Shown here: positions 23,956 through 35,972 of the stretch, piece by piece | Numbering within the stretch: position 1 is the stretch's first letter | Layout of the letters: every line of letters starts with the position of its first letter | Source: Angiostrongylus vasorum | Lineage: Eukaryota > Nematoda > Chromadorea > Rhabditida > Metastrongylidae | Reading direction: 5' to 3' | Length of the DNA stretch: 64,000 nucleotides | NCBI GenBank assembly: GCA_018806985.1 | Contig: JADANN010000139.1 | Span: forward strand, 434,001-498,000 | Made by a program: the position numbers and the translations under genes | The notes under the pieces: generated by a model | Told to the model about the DNA's origin: nothing | Databases searched by the model: none | The model's input: only the letters and a program-made list of their open reading frames with translations

Positions 23956-24719
23956 GTTTTCTTTACAGGGCATAGACACTGACCTGGTGTGAAAGTCCGC
24001 TATGAACTGCTAGAATTTGATTCGATATTCGTGCCGCTATCGGTAAACTGTCACATAGTCGAGTTGCTGCTCTGTCAAAGAAAACTAGTCCATATCTAGT
24101 TAGCTGCGGAATCTTAAGTAAAATTGTTTCTTGTTAGCTTTAGTTGATTGTTTATTCAACAACCTCAAAATGGTGGGTGTTCTTTTTTAGGATTAAAGCT
24201 GTCCTGAAAAGTGGATGTCCACACCAGCATCTATGTTGGAAGGATGTCGACGTCTTTATATGAAAGCACAGCTTAGAGGAAGCGAATTCTGGAACCATCC
24301 CCATCTTGGAAGAAACACAGTCTCCTGAAGCTGAAAACCTTCTTCGATACTGAGGAGGTCAGAACTGCCTGTGGTGACGAACTGGGACCCTACCGGAACG
24401 GCTGCCAAGGCGTTCCAGGAAGCAAATCTTCCCGCACTACCGCGAATACGAGGAGATCCATATATCTTGGAAACACTTTTATACATGAGGGAACGACTTT
24501 AAACTTATGAAAATGAAGGTTAAAAAGAAAAAAAAATGCTAAAAATGTGGGAGCATTACAGTGTCTATGTGGGAGTAGTTGCCTCTGAAAGGGAGACTCC
24601 TTAAGAGTTGACGAGGACCTTAACGAACGTTATAATAGTTTTTGAACCAAAGAAGCATTTCTTTTTTCCATCTATATACCCTTTTTGACTAGATTTCCAT
24701 TTATACTACGAAGGTTGTA
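23956..24719. other. Gene-free stretch
   Basis: Nothing recognised. A 76-codon minus frame at 24256-24486 lacks splice support and is not called. Confidence 0.4.
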
Positions 24720-24952
24720 CATAAATAACAATGATGGCGCAGATCGATAGAAGTAGCTGAGAGAAAGGCGAAACGAAGGAGCCGCATGGTGTGGTGATGA
24801 ACGCGTTACTCCCCAGAACGGACAATAGCGTGTTCGTTGCCCACCGCAGGCACCTGCGGTCCGGAGTTTTGCAAATATCTCAGCATCATTGAAATTATAT
24901 TTCGCAATATACCCTGTCATTAAAAAAAGTGTAGACAGTAAATAAAACGGCT
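24720..24952. mobile_element. MITE-P copy
   Basis: Left edge AACAATGATGGCGCAGATCG, core with TGGTGTGGTGATGAACGCG, then CCTGCGGTCCGGAG, AATATCTCAGCATCATTG and a TAGACAGTAAATAAAACGG end. Confidence 0.75.
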
Positions 24953-24974
24953 AAGATAATGATAGTCTTATTAT

Positions 24975-25368
24975 GCCTCCCAACGGTTTACCGCCTCATC
25001 GTGGCTGGGAGGTGTTCTTGGGTGCCCGACTGCGATGTACAGTGGGGGGGATTCGTCCCCCCTAACAGTATCTCCCAAGCTGAGAAGGGAGTCCGGCGTT
25101 TCCATCAGGAAGCCTAGCTAAGAGTAAACCAATACCAGGATCCACCACCGTCTTGGTATCAAAGTCGCATAGTGGTAAATCCCCCTCTGATCCACAAGGG
25201 CTGCAGCTGCCTGTCGTGGTGACGACTGGGGGCAGACTTTGGCCAGGCTGTCCGCAGGACTCAGGGAACCACAATGGCTTAACCAGCAAATCTCGGGAAA
25301 GTGGTGATTATGATGGGGGCCCGCACAACTAGTGATGACGGGCCCTTTAAATATCAAGTATCAAGTAA
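24975..25368 (+). repeat. REP-C copy (near-complete reference)
   Basis: Starts CTCCCAACGGTTTACCGCC. It runs through TCATCGTGGCTGGGAGGTG, TGCGATGTACAG and TCAGGAAGCCTAGC, and ends in the hairpin GGGGCCCGCACAACTAG...GACGGGCCC plus ATCAAGTA. I find no protein and no clear tRNA-like head. Confidence 0.85.
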
Positions 25369-25649
25369 GTCTTATTATGACCAAAAGCTCTTCTTTGTTT
25401 AAATTTTTCGTTGATACTGTGAAGATTTTTGTTCGCGAGTTCAAAAAAATGCGTGTCGATTTCTTTCACGTAGTTGAAGACCAACTCACGACTGTATGGC
25501 TGAGTCGCTTCGTTTACGAAAACGCGGTTGAAAAATAATTGGAAGTGTTTCGCTTATTCCACGAATCAAAAACACATCATGGGGAAACCGGAGCTGAAAT
25601 CGAAAAAGAAGAAGGTTATGAAAAAAGCCATGAAGAAGAAAACAGAATC

Positions 25650-25921
25650 GTCACAATTTTTGACTTATTATTTACTGCCTACTCTTTCTAGCGGCAGGGT
25701 ATGTATTGCGAAATATAACTCTAATGATATCAATAGATCAATAGAACTAGCTGAGAGACACAGGCGAAACGAAGGACCCGCATGGTGTGGTGGTGAGCGC
25801 GCTACTCCCCGGAAAGGAGGTCCGGAGTTTTGCAAATATCTCAGCATCATTAAAGTTAAATTTCGCAATACATACCCTGCCGCTAAAAAAGTAGGCAGTA
25901 AATAATAAGTCAAAATTGTGA
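25650..25921. mobile_element. MITE-P copy with long intact inverted arms
   Basis: The best-preserved copy. Arms of about 75 bp face each other: TTTTTGACTTATTATTTACT with GCGGCAGGGTATGTATTGCG on the left, and their complement (GCAATACATACCCTGCCGC, AGTAGGCAGTAAATAATAAG) on the right. Between them lies a tRNA-like piece with GGTGTGGTGGTGAGCGCGC. No transposase is encoded, so it is non-autonomous. Confidence 0.85.
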
Positions 25922-25949
25922 TTATAACTGCAGCCTCAGCTTAATGAAG

Positions 25950-25998
25950 TCCTCAGGCACTGATCAGCGCCGAGAACTTTATCCTTTTTTAGCTTTAG
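25950..25998 (+). mobile_element. SINE-A 3' stub fused to a MITE-P end
   Basis: TTAATGAAGTC through GAACTTTATCCTTTTTT is the SINE-A 3' terminus only, starting a few tens of bases after the MITE-P arm. Confidence 0.6.
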
Positions 25999-26180
25999 GA
26001 TACTTTCAGGAAGCTGGTGAGCACTTCTGTAGTGTGAAATTCTGCCTTGCTTGTATATCTGACTACTTTCGACAACTATTTGCATTTAATGTGCATAAAA
26101 TAAAACCTATTCTCCTGAAAATGAAGTTAAGCAGCAGCTATTTTGGTTAAGAGGTTATAGATGGAGAGATACAGATAATG

Positions 26181-26452
26181 CTGAGACATTCGGTGTTGAT
26201 CAATCTCTGAGGGATGCGCCATGCATTCGACTCAATTCGTGGCACTGTAGGAGTGATCGAATGCATATTTGGCCTTTAGAATGGTTTAAGGAGGTCTACT
26301 GATGTATTTTCTGTCTACAAACAATTCTGATATCCATCAATTTGGTGACCAGGAGGGAACGAAGCGTTAGTTCCCCCTGGAGAGCGAGATCTAACTCAAT
26401 GACTACCGTGTCTGTTCGTAGTACACCTCTAGTCACGGCACTACTCACGATA
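26181..26452 (-). mobile_element. Diverged SINE-A copy
   Basis: Landmarks are TGTTGATCAATCTCTGAGGG, GCGCCATGCATTCGACT, GAATGCATATTTGGCC and a decayed head near 26440. The identity drops sharply towards the head. Confidence 0.7.
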
Positions 26453-27199
26453 CTTTTGTATGAAGTAGTGGGAAGTGTTCGAAAAAAAACTTTGTTACCT
26501 TAGAATGGCAAATAACAAGCTTATAAGTATCGAAGTTTGACCAAAGTTGATTCTTCAACAGGGTTATTCACTCACGTTATGGGAGGACTTCGAAGTTTTT
26601 GTGAAACTCGAATGTCCAGATAAGAAAAAGGAGAGCACTCCTATGACCACTTTTTTTACCACCCACCACCAAGCTTTTGGTCAAGTTTTGTATGAGTCAC
26701 AAAGGCAATAATATTTTAACACTGATTTCTCAGTGTCATGAAGAACCACGAAGATCAATCAACTTCGTTAACATACGCTTTGGCATCTTTAATGTCGGAT
26801 AGGATTAAGGTTTATATGAAGAATTCAAACATTTCGCATCGCATTTAAGTTGTAATGAAAAACACGGATGTCTGTCGTAAATACTACGTATCCTACAATT
26901 TGATATTCAGCACACAATCAATGAGTGACAGTAGGACTGACTGCTGAAGGTGGGCACCTCTAAAGCACAACATCAACGAGAAACGCGTGACCCGGTGCGG
27001 AAACTTACGGCTGGACGGCCAGTATGTTGAGGTGTTGAGCGCTGCCTCTAGTTTCAATCCTCATAGTCATACACGACGTCAGTCACGTTTACAGATGACA
27101 ATCAACAAAGGAATGGCCGAATATGAATGCAAATGGGAATTTTCGCCTACAAGCTAGGACTTCATCCACTATCTTATACTTTACAATTTTCCAATTATA
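26453..27199. other. Gene-free stretch
   Basis: Nothing recognised. Confidence 0.4.
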
Positions 27200-27270
27200 T
27201 TTTTCAATGATGCTGAGATATTTGGAAAACTCCGGACCGCAGCTGTCTGCAATTATATTTCACATCTCCC
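27200..27270. mobile_element. MITE-P fragment
   Basis: Only the inner left arm remains: CAATGATGCTGAGATATTTG, CTCCGGACCGCAG, TGTCTGC. The rest is absent. Confidence 0.6.
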
Positions 27271-28859
27271 TTTTTGGAAATGCTCACCTTCAAGGCTGCT
27301 ATAAACGCGAGACAGTCGAGTGATCCTGGTTCTTCGGGATCGATTACACCTCCAAGAAACAAGACTTTATTTCGCGGCGGAAAACCAGTTATGCACAGCC
27401 ATCGGTGGAGATCTTGGTACCTCAAAAAACATGAAATATTGGAAAACATTGGAAAAAAACGTTTCAAGTTTGTTTTATGTTCAAAATGAATTTGATGCAC
27501 AAGAAGAAGTGATATAGTGAAAAAGCTATCGATGAGGAGAAAAAAATGGTGAAATGGATGAATACTGATGACGAGAATAGTGAAAGGACAGAAAAAATAG
27601 TTATGGTAGGAGAGAACGTGAAAGTAGGGAGAGTAGAAATGGAAAGAAGTGATGGCGAAGGAGGTAGAGACAGTAGTAGGCGACAAGTGGAGAATTCGCG
27701 GAGAAAGTGGGGAAAGGCTAATGTTGATGCGAACCCTCGAGGAGAAGCATTGAACAAGATCATTTGTTGCTGTCTGAGGCTGGAAGAGAAACCAGAAACC
27801 ATCCGATGAACAGCTGCTTATTTATCCTATGGATAAAGACGAGCGCAAATTCCTTATCAAAGAGCTTGTCAAGTTTTTTCACAAGACGGTTTTAAATATT
27901 TTCGTGTCGCGACAATTTTGGTATATTCTCTTCAAAAAGTCTTCACACCGAAGAATCTTGTACTTACTGGCCTCGAATATCTCCAATGATTGTTATCGGT
28001 ATACGCAACGAGAGCATTGTCGATTCTCCTTCGAAAATCTCCTTAAAGTTTTCTGATAAGATTGTAAGTCAAAGATCAATCACTTCCTATGCAGGAGATT
28101 TCCCCATGAGGAAATCGCCTAGCTAAAATTACGAGTTCTCTTCAATAATCAGACTTCGGGATATCACGAAAAGAAAGCTTTTATCGTTTGAAAGGAGCTC
28201 TTTGGTTGCGTAAATAAATCTTCCACTTCGTAAAATATACAGAAGGAAAGATTTCATTGGCTTAAACCAAGCAATCAGAAGCAAATGCGGATCTAAAGAA
28301 AGAATATTACACTTTGATTTCAAGATGATTCTCTTCTTTCTCTTGAAAAAGAACGAACCCAAGTGCCATGTGGAAAGTGTTTTGTGAAAATGTCTGCTTG
28401 TACTTTGGTGACTATTCTACTTTTGATTAATTATTATACTTTGTTGGCTTTCAACGTCATTACTTCGTCTTCATAGAAAGTAGTCGTCACTCTTGTGGAT
28501 TGAACAACTGGATATTTTCAATTTTTTCGTCTATAACTTCTGTCAAAACATAATAAGCCAGAAAGTTGTGCTTGTTTTTATTATGATTAACTGACATTTA
28601 GTTACTTCTATGTTATGTTCAGTTATAGTTAGTGATTTCAAATAGCGGCTTCACTCTGGTCGTAAGTGGTCAAACAGAGTTCATGAACCTTCTCTGTGTA
28701 TTGGTCCTCTGAGTGTTACCACGCCACTACGAAGAGGAGTAACATTGAGTAGTGAGGGTGTAGTACACTAAGAAAACCTTTCTCACTGTGTTATTACTTC
28801 GGGAAAATGATGCCGTTGCAATTGTTGTAGATTAGAAAACTGCTAAGGTCTGAATTATT
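27271..28859. other. Gene-free stretch
   Basis: 27540-27800 is purine-rich and gives open frames on both strands, but I see no splice junctions or family motifs. The remainder shows nothing. Confidence 0.4.
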
Positions 28860-29062
28860 TCCACTCCACTCCTTGATGAATATAAAACATTTCCCACTCG
28901 TAACAGCACGGCTCAGAGGAAGGCCAAATCGCCGAAACGTCAGTCATCGACCAACAACACCAACAGCAACGACAACACGTACGACAACGACAACGAAGAG
29001 CTATACCAACCTCGCATCAGCTTAAGAAGATCAGTTTATAAGATCATATAAATAAATATAAA
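28860..29062 (+). mobile_element. H element (hairpin-GAAAC repeat)
   Basis: CAGAGGAAGGCCAAATCGCC followed by GAAACGTCAG, then an AACAACACCAAC / CGACAACGACAAC-rich stretch and AATAAATATAAAAC. It shares the hairpin motif with copies at 7.29, 33.86, 49.91 and 57.94 kb. Confidence 0.55.
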
Positions 29063-30034
29063 ACATTTCGTTATCAAAACAACACTTCTCTATAAACATT
29101 CGCACTAAATATTTCCCAGCACTATTCTTTGAGTGTTTTGCCCATCTGTATGCCAGCCCTGCTGAGGTAGTTCTATCGATGCATCCTTGTATGGATATAA
29201 TTCATTGCCCGTGGGTTGTGACCTGAATTTCCATTTCGGCCAAAGGTGTGCAATCAAATGATTGAGAAGTACATGTTACTCGACTCAGTGATGTTTCAGC
29301 CAAAAATCTCAATCTACTTCTTCATGGTAGCATGACCTTGATTACCGACTTCTTCACCAAGAATAGTAAATATACGAGCGCTACAGGTGTACAGTTCTAC
29401 ATATACCTTAAGCGTTAAAAGTCAACTGGCCACGCTTGACGCGCATTAGGGATGTACAGAGGTTGAGTATGAGGTTTGACTGAAGTCAAGTCAGATCATT
29501 TGATGATTGCTGAGATTACAGGTAATATGGGTACAGAGTACTCAGTTAATAGTGGTTATGTATACAATATGGTTTTTTACCGCTGCTTGTGATAGAACTG
29601 AAACCAATTCAAACGGTTTCCAGTTGTAAACGTATGGTCCATGCTCGACAAGCTGTGTGCTAATGTAACTTTCATAACTGGCAAACATTATCCGATTAAC
29701 CTGAAATACACAGCAATCAACTGTAGCCTTCTTTTTCACCGATTTTATGGTAACTGCAGGGAACCCAAGCATGGGAAAGGTCTAGGTATATGTAATCATG
29801 ACACAGTAATTTTTTTAAGTTTAGCAACAATTTACGCAATGGCAAAAGCGGTACTCTCAGTTATGGCCAATTGGCACGTGCTATAAAAAAGTACTTCGCT
29901 GCACAACCACTCCATGGAAATCGCCTTTTGTTTGGACAACAGAAAAAATCGTCACGTCTTCACTAGCCATCGTTGACGCCAATATAAGTTACGAGTGAAC
30001 ATCTGACCTCTCTCAGAAAAAGTTCTCCCAGATC
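29063..30034. other. Gene-free stretch
   Basis: Nothing recognised. Confidence 0.4.
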
Positions 30035-30240
30035 AGATCCACAAAGGCTGGCGACTACTTGTAATAAAGACCTAGGAACGCCCTGGTAGAGCTATCCCAG
30101 GATTCTTGCCAGAATCAGTTCGACCACTATTTAATGACATTCATTAGGTATACAAAAGTCTTCATGTGGGAGCCAGATACAAATGCAAATCCGAAGACCT
30201 TTGTGGTTACAGGACGAAAAGCCAATGATGGAAGTACTAA
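30035..30240 (+). mobile_element. Decayed REP-C and SINE-B fragments
   Basis: 30035-30105 resembles the REP-C middle (CCACAAAGGCTGGCGACTAC). 30106-30240 resembles the SINE-B 3' body (GTTCGACCACTATTTAATGA, AATCCGAAGACCTTTGTGG). Both are short and old. Confidence 0.45.
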
Positions 30241-30350
30241 TATTCACCCAATAAACAATGATACAAATAAATGGAAACATAGTTAAATAGATGGAAACAA
30301 GTTTTTTTTTACAGTAGTTGATAAATGTTTTGAAGGCTTATCTTATCTAA

Positions 30351-30636
30351 GGCGCGCGTGTAGCCCAGTGGTTAGAGGTGCCCTGCAATAGATACGTGGT
30401 CTTTGGTTCAATCCCATGCCCCGAAATCATCAAGCCTTTCGCCCCCGGAGTGGACAAGTTGGCACCAGATTTGTCTGAGGGCATAACAGCAATGATTCGA
30501 TATATCGGCATGCTATCGGAAGTCATTGTATAGTCCAGATGTGAACTCGTCAACGTTTGACGATGCTTAATGATGTCAAACACATGTCGCATCCCTCAGA
30601 GATTGATCAACGCCAAAGGCTTCGTCTCTTTTATAC
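30351..30636 (+). mobile_element. SINE-A copy
   Basis: Head GGCGCGCGTGTAGCCCAGTG with B-box GGTTCAATCCC, body with TTTGTCTGAGGG, and 3' TTAATGATGTCAAA through CTTCGTCTCTTT. Confidence 0.83.
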
Positions 30637-31943
30637 TTTACCTTATTAAAGGATGCACACCTCACCACAATGCTTAATAGATTTTTAGTTTGTTTAGTTT
30701 AAGCAGCCTCCGTTTTATTATCACGGAGTCCTAAGAAATACCCGTCCCTGTTTGCTATCATTTTGTCACCATAACGAACATTGCTGCCATACGACTAGGT
30801 TATACCATCAATACGGCAGTATTCACTATATTACAATTGGTCTGCCAGGGTTTCTTAATGATAACGTCGATCTCGTCAGCTTGGCCGGACTTCCACACCA
30901 TTGCAATTCCTGAGCTGTACTCTAGCAGCTTCACTCTATCCCTTAGACGCATAACAACAAACCAACATCTGTTAAAACTTGTCGACTTTCTTCTCATAGT
31001 TTTAGTACTAAAATTTCCATTTATAGGTGATAGAAGTAGTCTGCATCTTTTCTCTTCTGCAAAATTGTCCGAATCTTTAACGTCAGAATCATTTGCTTTC
31101 GCACAAATACTTTTGCGCCACTTTTTGAAAGTTAACTAAGCATAATATCTGAACCAACTTAGGTCCAAGATAAAATAAAAAAGAGAAAAAATTACTTCCA
31201 ACCTTCACCAGTGAATGACCATTTCCTCCAGCTGTGAATTCGAACTTTTTTATAAGATGGTCTCGCACGTTGTTCCAATTCTACAGGATCTTTTCTGAAA
31301 AATAATAAAGCAAGTAACTTACAACATTACCACTTTATTGTGATTCTCACGGAACTTTTTAAACAAACGTCAACTCGATTCGGAATTCGTCAACCGTTCA
31401 ATGAGAAAGTTCCAAGAATTCCTATTGGGCTTTTTTGTGGGATTTTCACCAAATACATTGGCATCCAGTGCTTAAACTGGCCCTATCGAAGAAATTTAGA
31501 GGTTTATGAAGATGTGCGAGTAATTGTTTTATTGCTAAATGAACGATCAATGCTCTTGGGATGAACTGCCTGCCAATAGCAAAGGCCGATCGATAGCTAT
31601 GCTTTGCACATGGCGACCACTTTTATTGACGCTGGCACTTCAGACGAAATAACCACCAACACCAAAAACTGTTCAGTTTTGATAATAAGTCAAAAAAAAC
31701 AAGGCAAAAAACAATATGGCCAATTTCAAAATTGCAAAGACCTTATACGAAGCTCCATATCTGTCAAGACTCGACAAAGTTGTCGGAACGTCAGTTGACC
31801 GGTCACAGGTGTTTTCACAGATTTCTGAAATAAGTAAGAAAAATCAACGAATTTTACTCCTTTTCGATCTAAAGTTCTTCGAGCTTTCCGGTTTTTCTGC
31901 CACTTTTCTCTTCTTTCTACTTTTCCATAGATATAGTTTCCGC
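30637..31943. other. Gene-free stretch
   Basis: Short open frames on both strands without supporting signals. Confidence 0.4.
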
Positions 31944-32333
31944 ACCTCCCAACGGTTTACCACCTCATCGTGGCTAGGAGGTGTTCCTGGGTGTCGGACT
32001 CGGACTGCGATGTACAGCGGAAGGATTCGTCTACCCGGGGTCTCCCAAGCTGAGAAGGAGTCCGGCGTTTCCAAAGTAAGCCTAGCTAAGAGTAAACCAA
32101 TACTAGGATCCACCACCGTCCTGGTATCAAAGTCGCATGGTGGCAAATCTCCCTTTGATCCACTAGGGCTGCGGCTGCCTGTCGTGGTGACGACCTGGGG
32201 CAGACTTTGGCCAGGCTGTCCGCAGGACTCCAGGGAACCACAATGGTTTAATCAGCAAATCCCGAAAAATGGCGATTATGCTGGGGTCCGCACAACCAGT
32301 GAGGACGGGCCGTTCAAGTATCAAGTACTTAGT
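31944..32333 (+). repeat. REP-C copy
   Basis: Complete copy: CACCTCCCAACGGTTTACC through the hairpin GGGTCCGCACAACCAGTGAGG and GTATCAAGTAC. Confidence 0.85.
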
Positions 32334-32696
32334 ATATTAATAATCTCGTGTGTTCCCCTCATCAACTAGGCAAGAACCACATCAACGCCGAGCTAAGCAG
32401 AACGTGAACGGCATGAGAGATCGTTCCATGCTGACATAAAATTGTATTTGAAACGATTATTTATTTGCTTACGACTGAAGAAATGTGTGTGTGACACAGT
32501 GAGTTCTGAATTTCTTGCTCAAGTGGTTGATTGAGAACAGTGTATATTTCCTTCTCTTCTTTTCTCTCTTTTATAAAGATTCTGAAACACAGCACTACTA
32601 ACGAATATTAGATTAAGAGGTTTCCTAAATTTAAACATTTGAACCAGAAAATGCTTTGCATTGAACTGCATTGAATTGAATATGTATTGAATTAAA
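32334..32696. other. Gene-free stretch
   Basis: Nothing recognised. Confidence 0.4.
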
Positions 32697-32955
32697 GGGC
32701 GCGTGTAGCGCAATGATCGGAGGCGTTCTGCAATACACACGGGATTGATCTCCGCGCTCCAGGCTCACTAAGCCCTCTATCCCTTCAGGATTAGCATAAT
32801 GGTACCAGACTTGTCTGGGAAGACGGCAGCACTGGCTACATCGGTAGGCCACCGAGAGTCGTTGTAAAGGCCAGATATGCACTCAGTCACCTCCAGCGAT
32901 GGCCAATGAAGTCGAATTAGGGATTGATCAATGTAGAGAGCCCTATCCTTTTTTA
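32697..32955 (+). mobile_element. SINE-A copy with probable target-site duplication
   Basis: Starts GGGCGCGTGTAGCGCAATG and ends CCTATCCTTTTTT. TGAATTAAA precedes it and TGAATTTAAA follows it. Confidence 0.87.
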
Positions 32956-33057
32956 CTGAATTTAAACGAATCAATTCTTACGAATTGAAATCTGATGAAC
33001 TTGATAGGCATCGTGGAATTTGAGATTCGAACTGATGATCACTACAGTGCCACATTT

Positions 33058-33412
33058 CAGGGACGCGCGAAGTGCAGTGGTCCACGGCACCGCTCAATAT
33101 GTGCAAGGCGCTGGTCTAACGCCCATCGTCGAGAAATTGGCACCAGACTTCTCTGGAGTCAACTAGCGTCCTGCATTGTACGAACTTGTTACTACCTCTC
33201 ATGAAGATCTACGAACCAGCTAACACGGTTATCACAAGATTCTATGAAGAGTCGACCCGACCAGCACTCGAAGACATCCAAAGAGAAAATCAAATCCTCA
33301 AGCAGTGGCAGGATTTCCGGACGCCTTTGTGGACGATGGATGTAAAGCAACGGATCAACTGCAAGAAATGCTGGGATCCGCAGAATATGTGAAGGATACG
33401 GCAGGCCAGAAG
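33058..33412 (+). mobile_element. SINE-B copy
   Basis: Head GGGACGCGCGAAGTGCAGTGG, then GAGAAATTGGCACCAGACTT, GAGTCGACCCGACCAGCACT, AAATCAAATCCTCAAGCAG and GCTGGGATCCGCAGAATATG. It aligns along its length with 23043-23420. Confidence 0.68.
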
Positions 33413-33699
33413 TCGGCAGTTTGCTGTTATCCGCATCAAAGAATTCTTGTCATTATTCACATTCTTCAGCACAAAAGTTTTCAAAGCGCTCGTCCAGTTT
33501 TTCAGGTCTTTCCTATCACAATAGGGCACAGATGTTCTTTATCGTTTTCTAGTGACAGTAGTACTATGACTGTGTTATCGCTTTGAAGACCTCTTTGGCG
33601 ATTCAGCAGTGGGCAAACAGTAACTATATTAGCGTCATTTATGATTCCAGTAGATCTGCTGATGTTGTCTTGATGCCTAAAGTTGTTAGCGAAAACTAG
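33413..33699. other. Gene-free stretch
   Basis: Nothing recognised. Confidence 0.35.
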
Positions 33700-33910
33700 A
33701 ATTTTGTTCTAATTAGAGTATATTCGGGTAGCGTTTCGCTGTTTTCGTGTTCGTCAGAGGTGGACTGATTCGAGTCGATTGTCCACAGCGGTTCGTCCTG
33801 GCGATGTGGGTTCTCCGTTGTACCGAGTTGAATTCGTCGGAGTGGAGGAGCGCTCGAACGGAATATTCCCACTCGAAACATTAGCCTAATAAATATTTTT
33901 TTAGCAACTT
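33700..33910 (+). mobile_element. H element (hairpin-GAAAC repeat), diverged
   Basis: GGAGTGGAGGAGCGC...TTCCCACTC can pair, and is followed by GAAACATTAG and AATAAATATTT. The order and spacing match the other H elements while the stem sequence differs. Confidence 0.45.
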
Positions 33911-34021
33911 CGTGTTAGCTTAATAATCGAAGGACGTTTTGATCACCTATGCTGAAGTTCAGTGAAAATCAGTTCTATACTTGTCAACGTAGCTGCAGCA
34001 ACATCTTAGTAAAAGAATAAG

Positions 34022-34301
34022 ATGGATAAAGCTCTCGGTGTTGATCAATCCCTGAGGGATGCCCCATGAATTCGACTTCATTAAGCATCGTTTGGAGGTG
34101 ATTGAATACAAATCTGGCCTTTACAATGACTCGCAGTGGCCTACCGATGTATTGAGCCAGTGCTACTATCCTCCCCATACAAGTCTGGTACCAATTTGCC
34201 GACCCCAGAGGGACGGAAGGCTCTGTGAGCCATGGATGCTGGGATCGATTGCACGTGTGTGCTGCAGGGCGCTTCCGACCACTGCGTCACACGCGCTCGC
34301 C
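34022..34301 (-). mobile_element. SINE-A copy
   Basis: Full-length reverse copy, from GGATAAAGCTCTCGGTGTTG to GCGTCACACGCGC. The B-box complement GGGATCGATTGC is present. Confidence 0.85.
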
Positions 34302-35264
34302 CGACGTCATATACAAGTTATAAAACTGCGATAGAATTCCAAGAGTTCTTTCCAGGCAATATCTGAACTTACACTATTGGCCATAGGAGTAGTGACGTCA
34401 CACAGACCATCTCTGTATAGATAATGAAGTAATCGAAATATATTTGATCAATATTTTCCTAAATCGAGTGAAATAAGAGAGGAATGTACAAGTACACATG
34501 TAGAAGTACATATACTACAAATGTTACACTTAAATGCACTGGTAAAACAAAATGACAGAAAAGCAGAAGTGAAACCAGCCAATAATGATAATATCTAAAA
34601 TCAACGCTGCGATTAACAAATAAGTGAGTGTACGCATTGGCATCAATGCATACGCCGCATGTAGGATGTGGTGGACCATATAGGCATCGGCTCACAAGTT
34701 TAGACACAGTCATGGTGTTAAACTGACCAACTAAAAGCACCCGAATTGTCCATAATATGGAAGAAAAATGCAACTAAAAAATGTGTAAGGATTGTGATTA
34801 TGCCGGCATCTAGTGAGTTTCATAAACTTGTGCTAGAATTCTATAGCAGTTTAGGAACGGTTCTCGGACTACCGTATACAACTGCAATCACAAATGGAGA
34901 CTACTAAGTATGAAGTGAACTCAATTCGTTTCAAAAATTCCTCTCCGATTTGCGTCCAGTCGAAAACTACTTTCTCAAAATAAATCTCATTCCATTCGAA
35001 ATAAAAGATTCACGTCATTCAAGAACTTACACGTTGAGTGTAGAATTTTGGTAATAGGAACACCAATTTCATTTCTTTGTTGCAAAAATCGGAATGGCAG
35101 CAAAATTTGTAGTAGATTCGTTGTTTTGACTTGTAACTAAATGAACAACAATAGGATCGGTTCTTACGGTAAATTTTTCAGTTATCTCGCAGTGGCATGC
35201 TTCTCTCACTAAAACTTTATGGACAGATCTAGACAGAATATTTAGATTCGACATGGAGCACATA
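34302..35264. other. Gene-free stretch
   Basis: Nothing recognised. A 104-codon minus frame at 34459-34773 is AT-driven and unsupported. Confidence 0.4.
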
Positions 35265-35529
35265 GGGCGCGTGATGCGCAGTGGTCGGAGGCGCCCTGCA
35301 ATGCACATGGGATCGATCCCTCCGCAAGGCCATCCAGCCCTCCATCCCTCGGGGGGTCTGCAAATTGGTCTAGCAGGATAGTAGCACTGTTTCGATACAT
35401 CGGTAGGCCACCGCGAGTCATTGTAAAGGCCAGATATGCATTAAATCGCCTCCAACGATACTTAATGAAGTCGAATGCATAGCGCATTCCTCAGGGATTG
35501 ATCAACGCTGAGAGCTTTATCCTTTTTTA
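35265..35529 (+). mobile_element. SINE-A copy
   Basis: Starts AGGGCGCGTGATGCGCAGTG, has GGGATCGATCCC as B-box, and ends GCTTTATCCTTTTTT. A small deletion removes part of the TGTCTGGGAG block. Confidence 0.85.
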
Positions 35530-35539
35530 AACTATCTTA

Positions 35540-35757
35540 CAGATGGTCTAAGACATATTTGGCCCATGTAATGACTTGCTGCGACTCATCTGTGTATTAG
35601 ATCAGTGTTTTTCGTCTTCTCACAAAAGTCTAGTAAGAAAATTCTCGGAACAGAGAAGGTATGGAAGCTTGGTAAGTTGACAGCGGGGGATTGAACAAAG
35701 AACAAAGTGAACGAAAACATGGTACCACTAATCACTGCGCAGGCCTTTGGTAATTCG
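35540..35757 (-). mobile_element. Old SINE-A copy, head-to-head with the previous one
   Basis: Landmarks in reverse: AGACATATTTGGCCCATGTA, ATGACTTGCTGCGACTCATC, AAGCTTGGTAAG, GGGGGATTGAAC and ACTGCGC near the head. Its 3' end has been replaced by the younger neighbour. Confidence 0.6.
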
Positions 35758-35972
35758 TCAGAATAATAACACTGAGTAGCCATACAATAAACATATAAAT
35801 CAAGACAGTGAGGATCTTAACGCCGGCGATGTCTTTTCTGACTAGTGAAGACATGGCAACGCTTGAGATGAAGGGAGGCGACTGAGCCAACGGCTATGTT
35901 CAACTTCTTGCTATCTCAGTCGCAGTTTGGCGGTATCGACATGGAAAGGATATAGAACATGAAATACGACGC

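Noticed and set aside
27204..27809. Open frames on both strands at 27.2-27.8 kb, including a 160-codon minus frame
   Set aside because: Purine-strand bias makes stops rare; the peptides are low-complexity and lack splice support.
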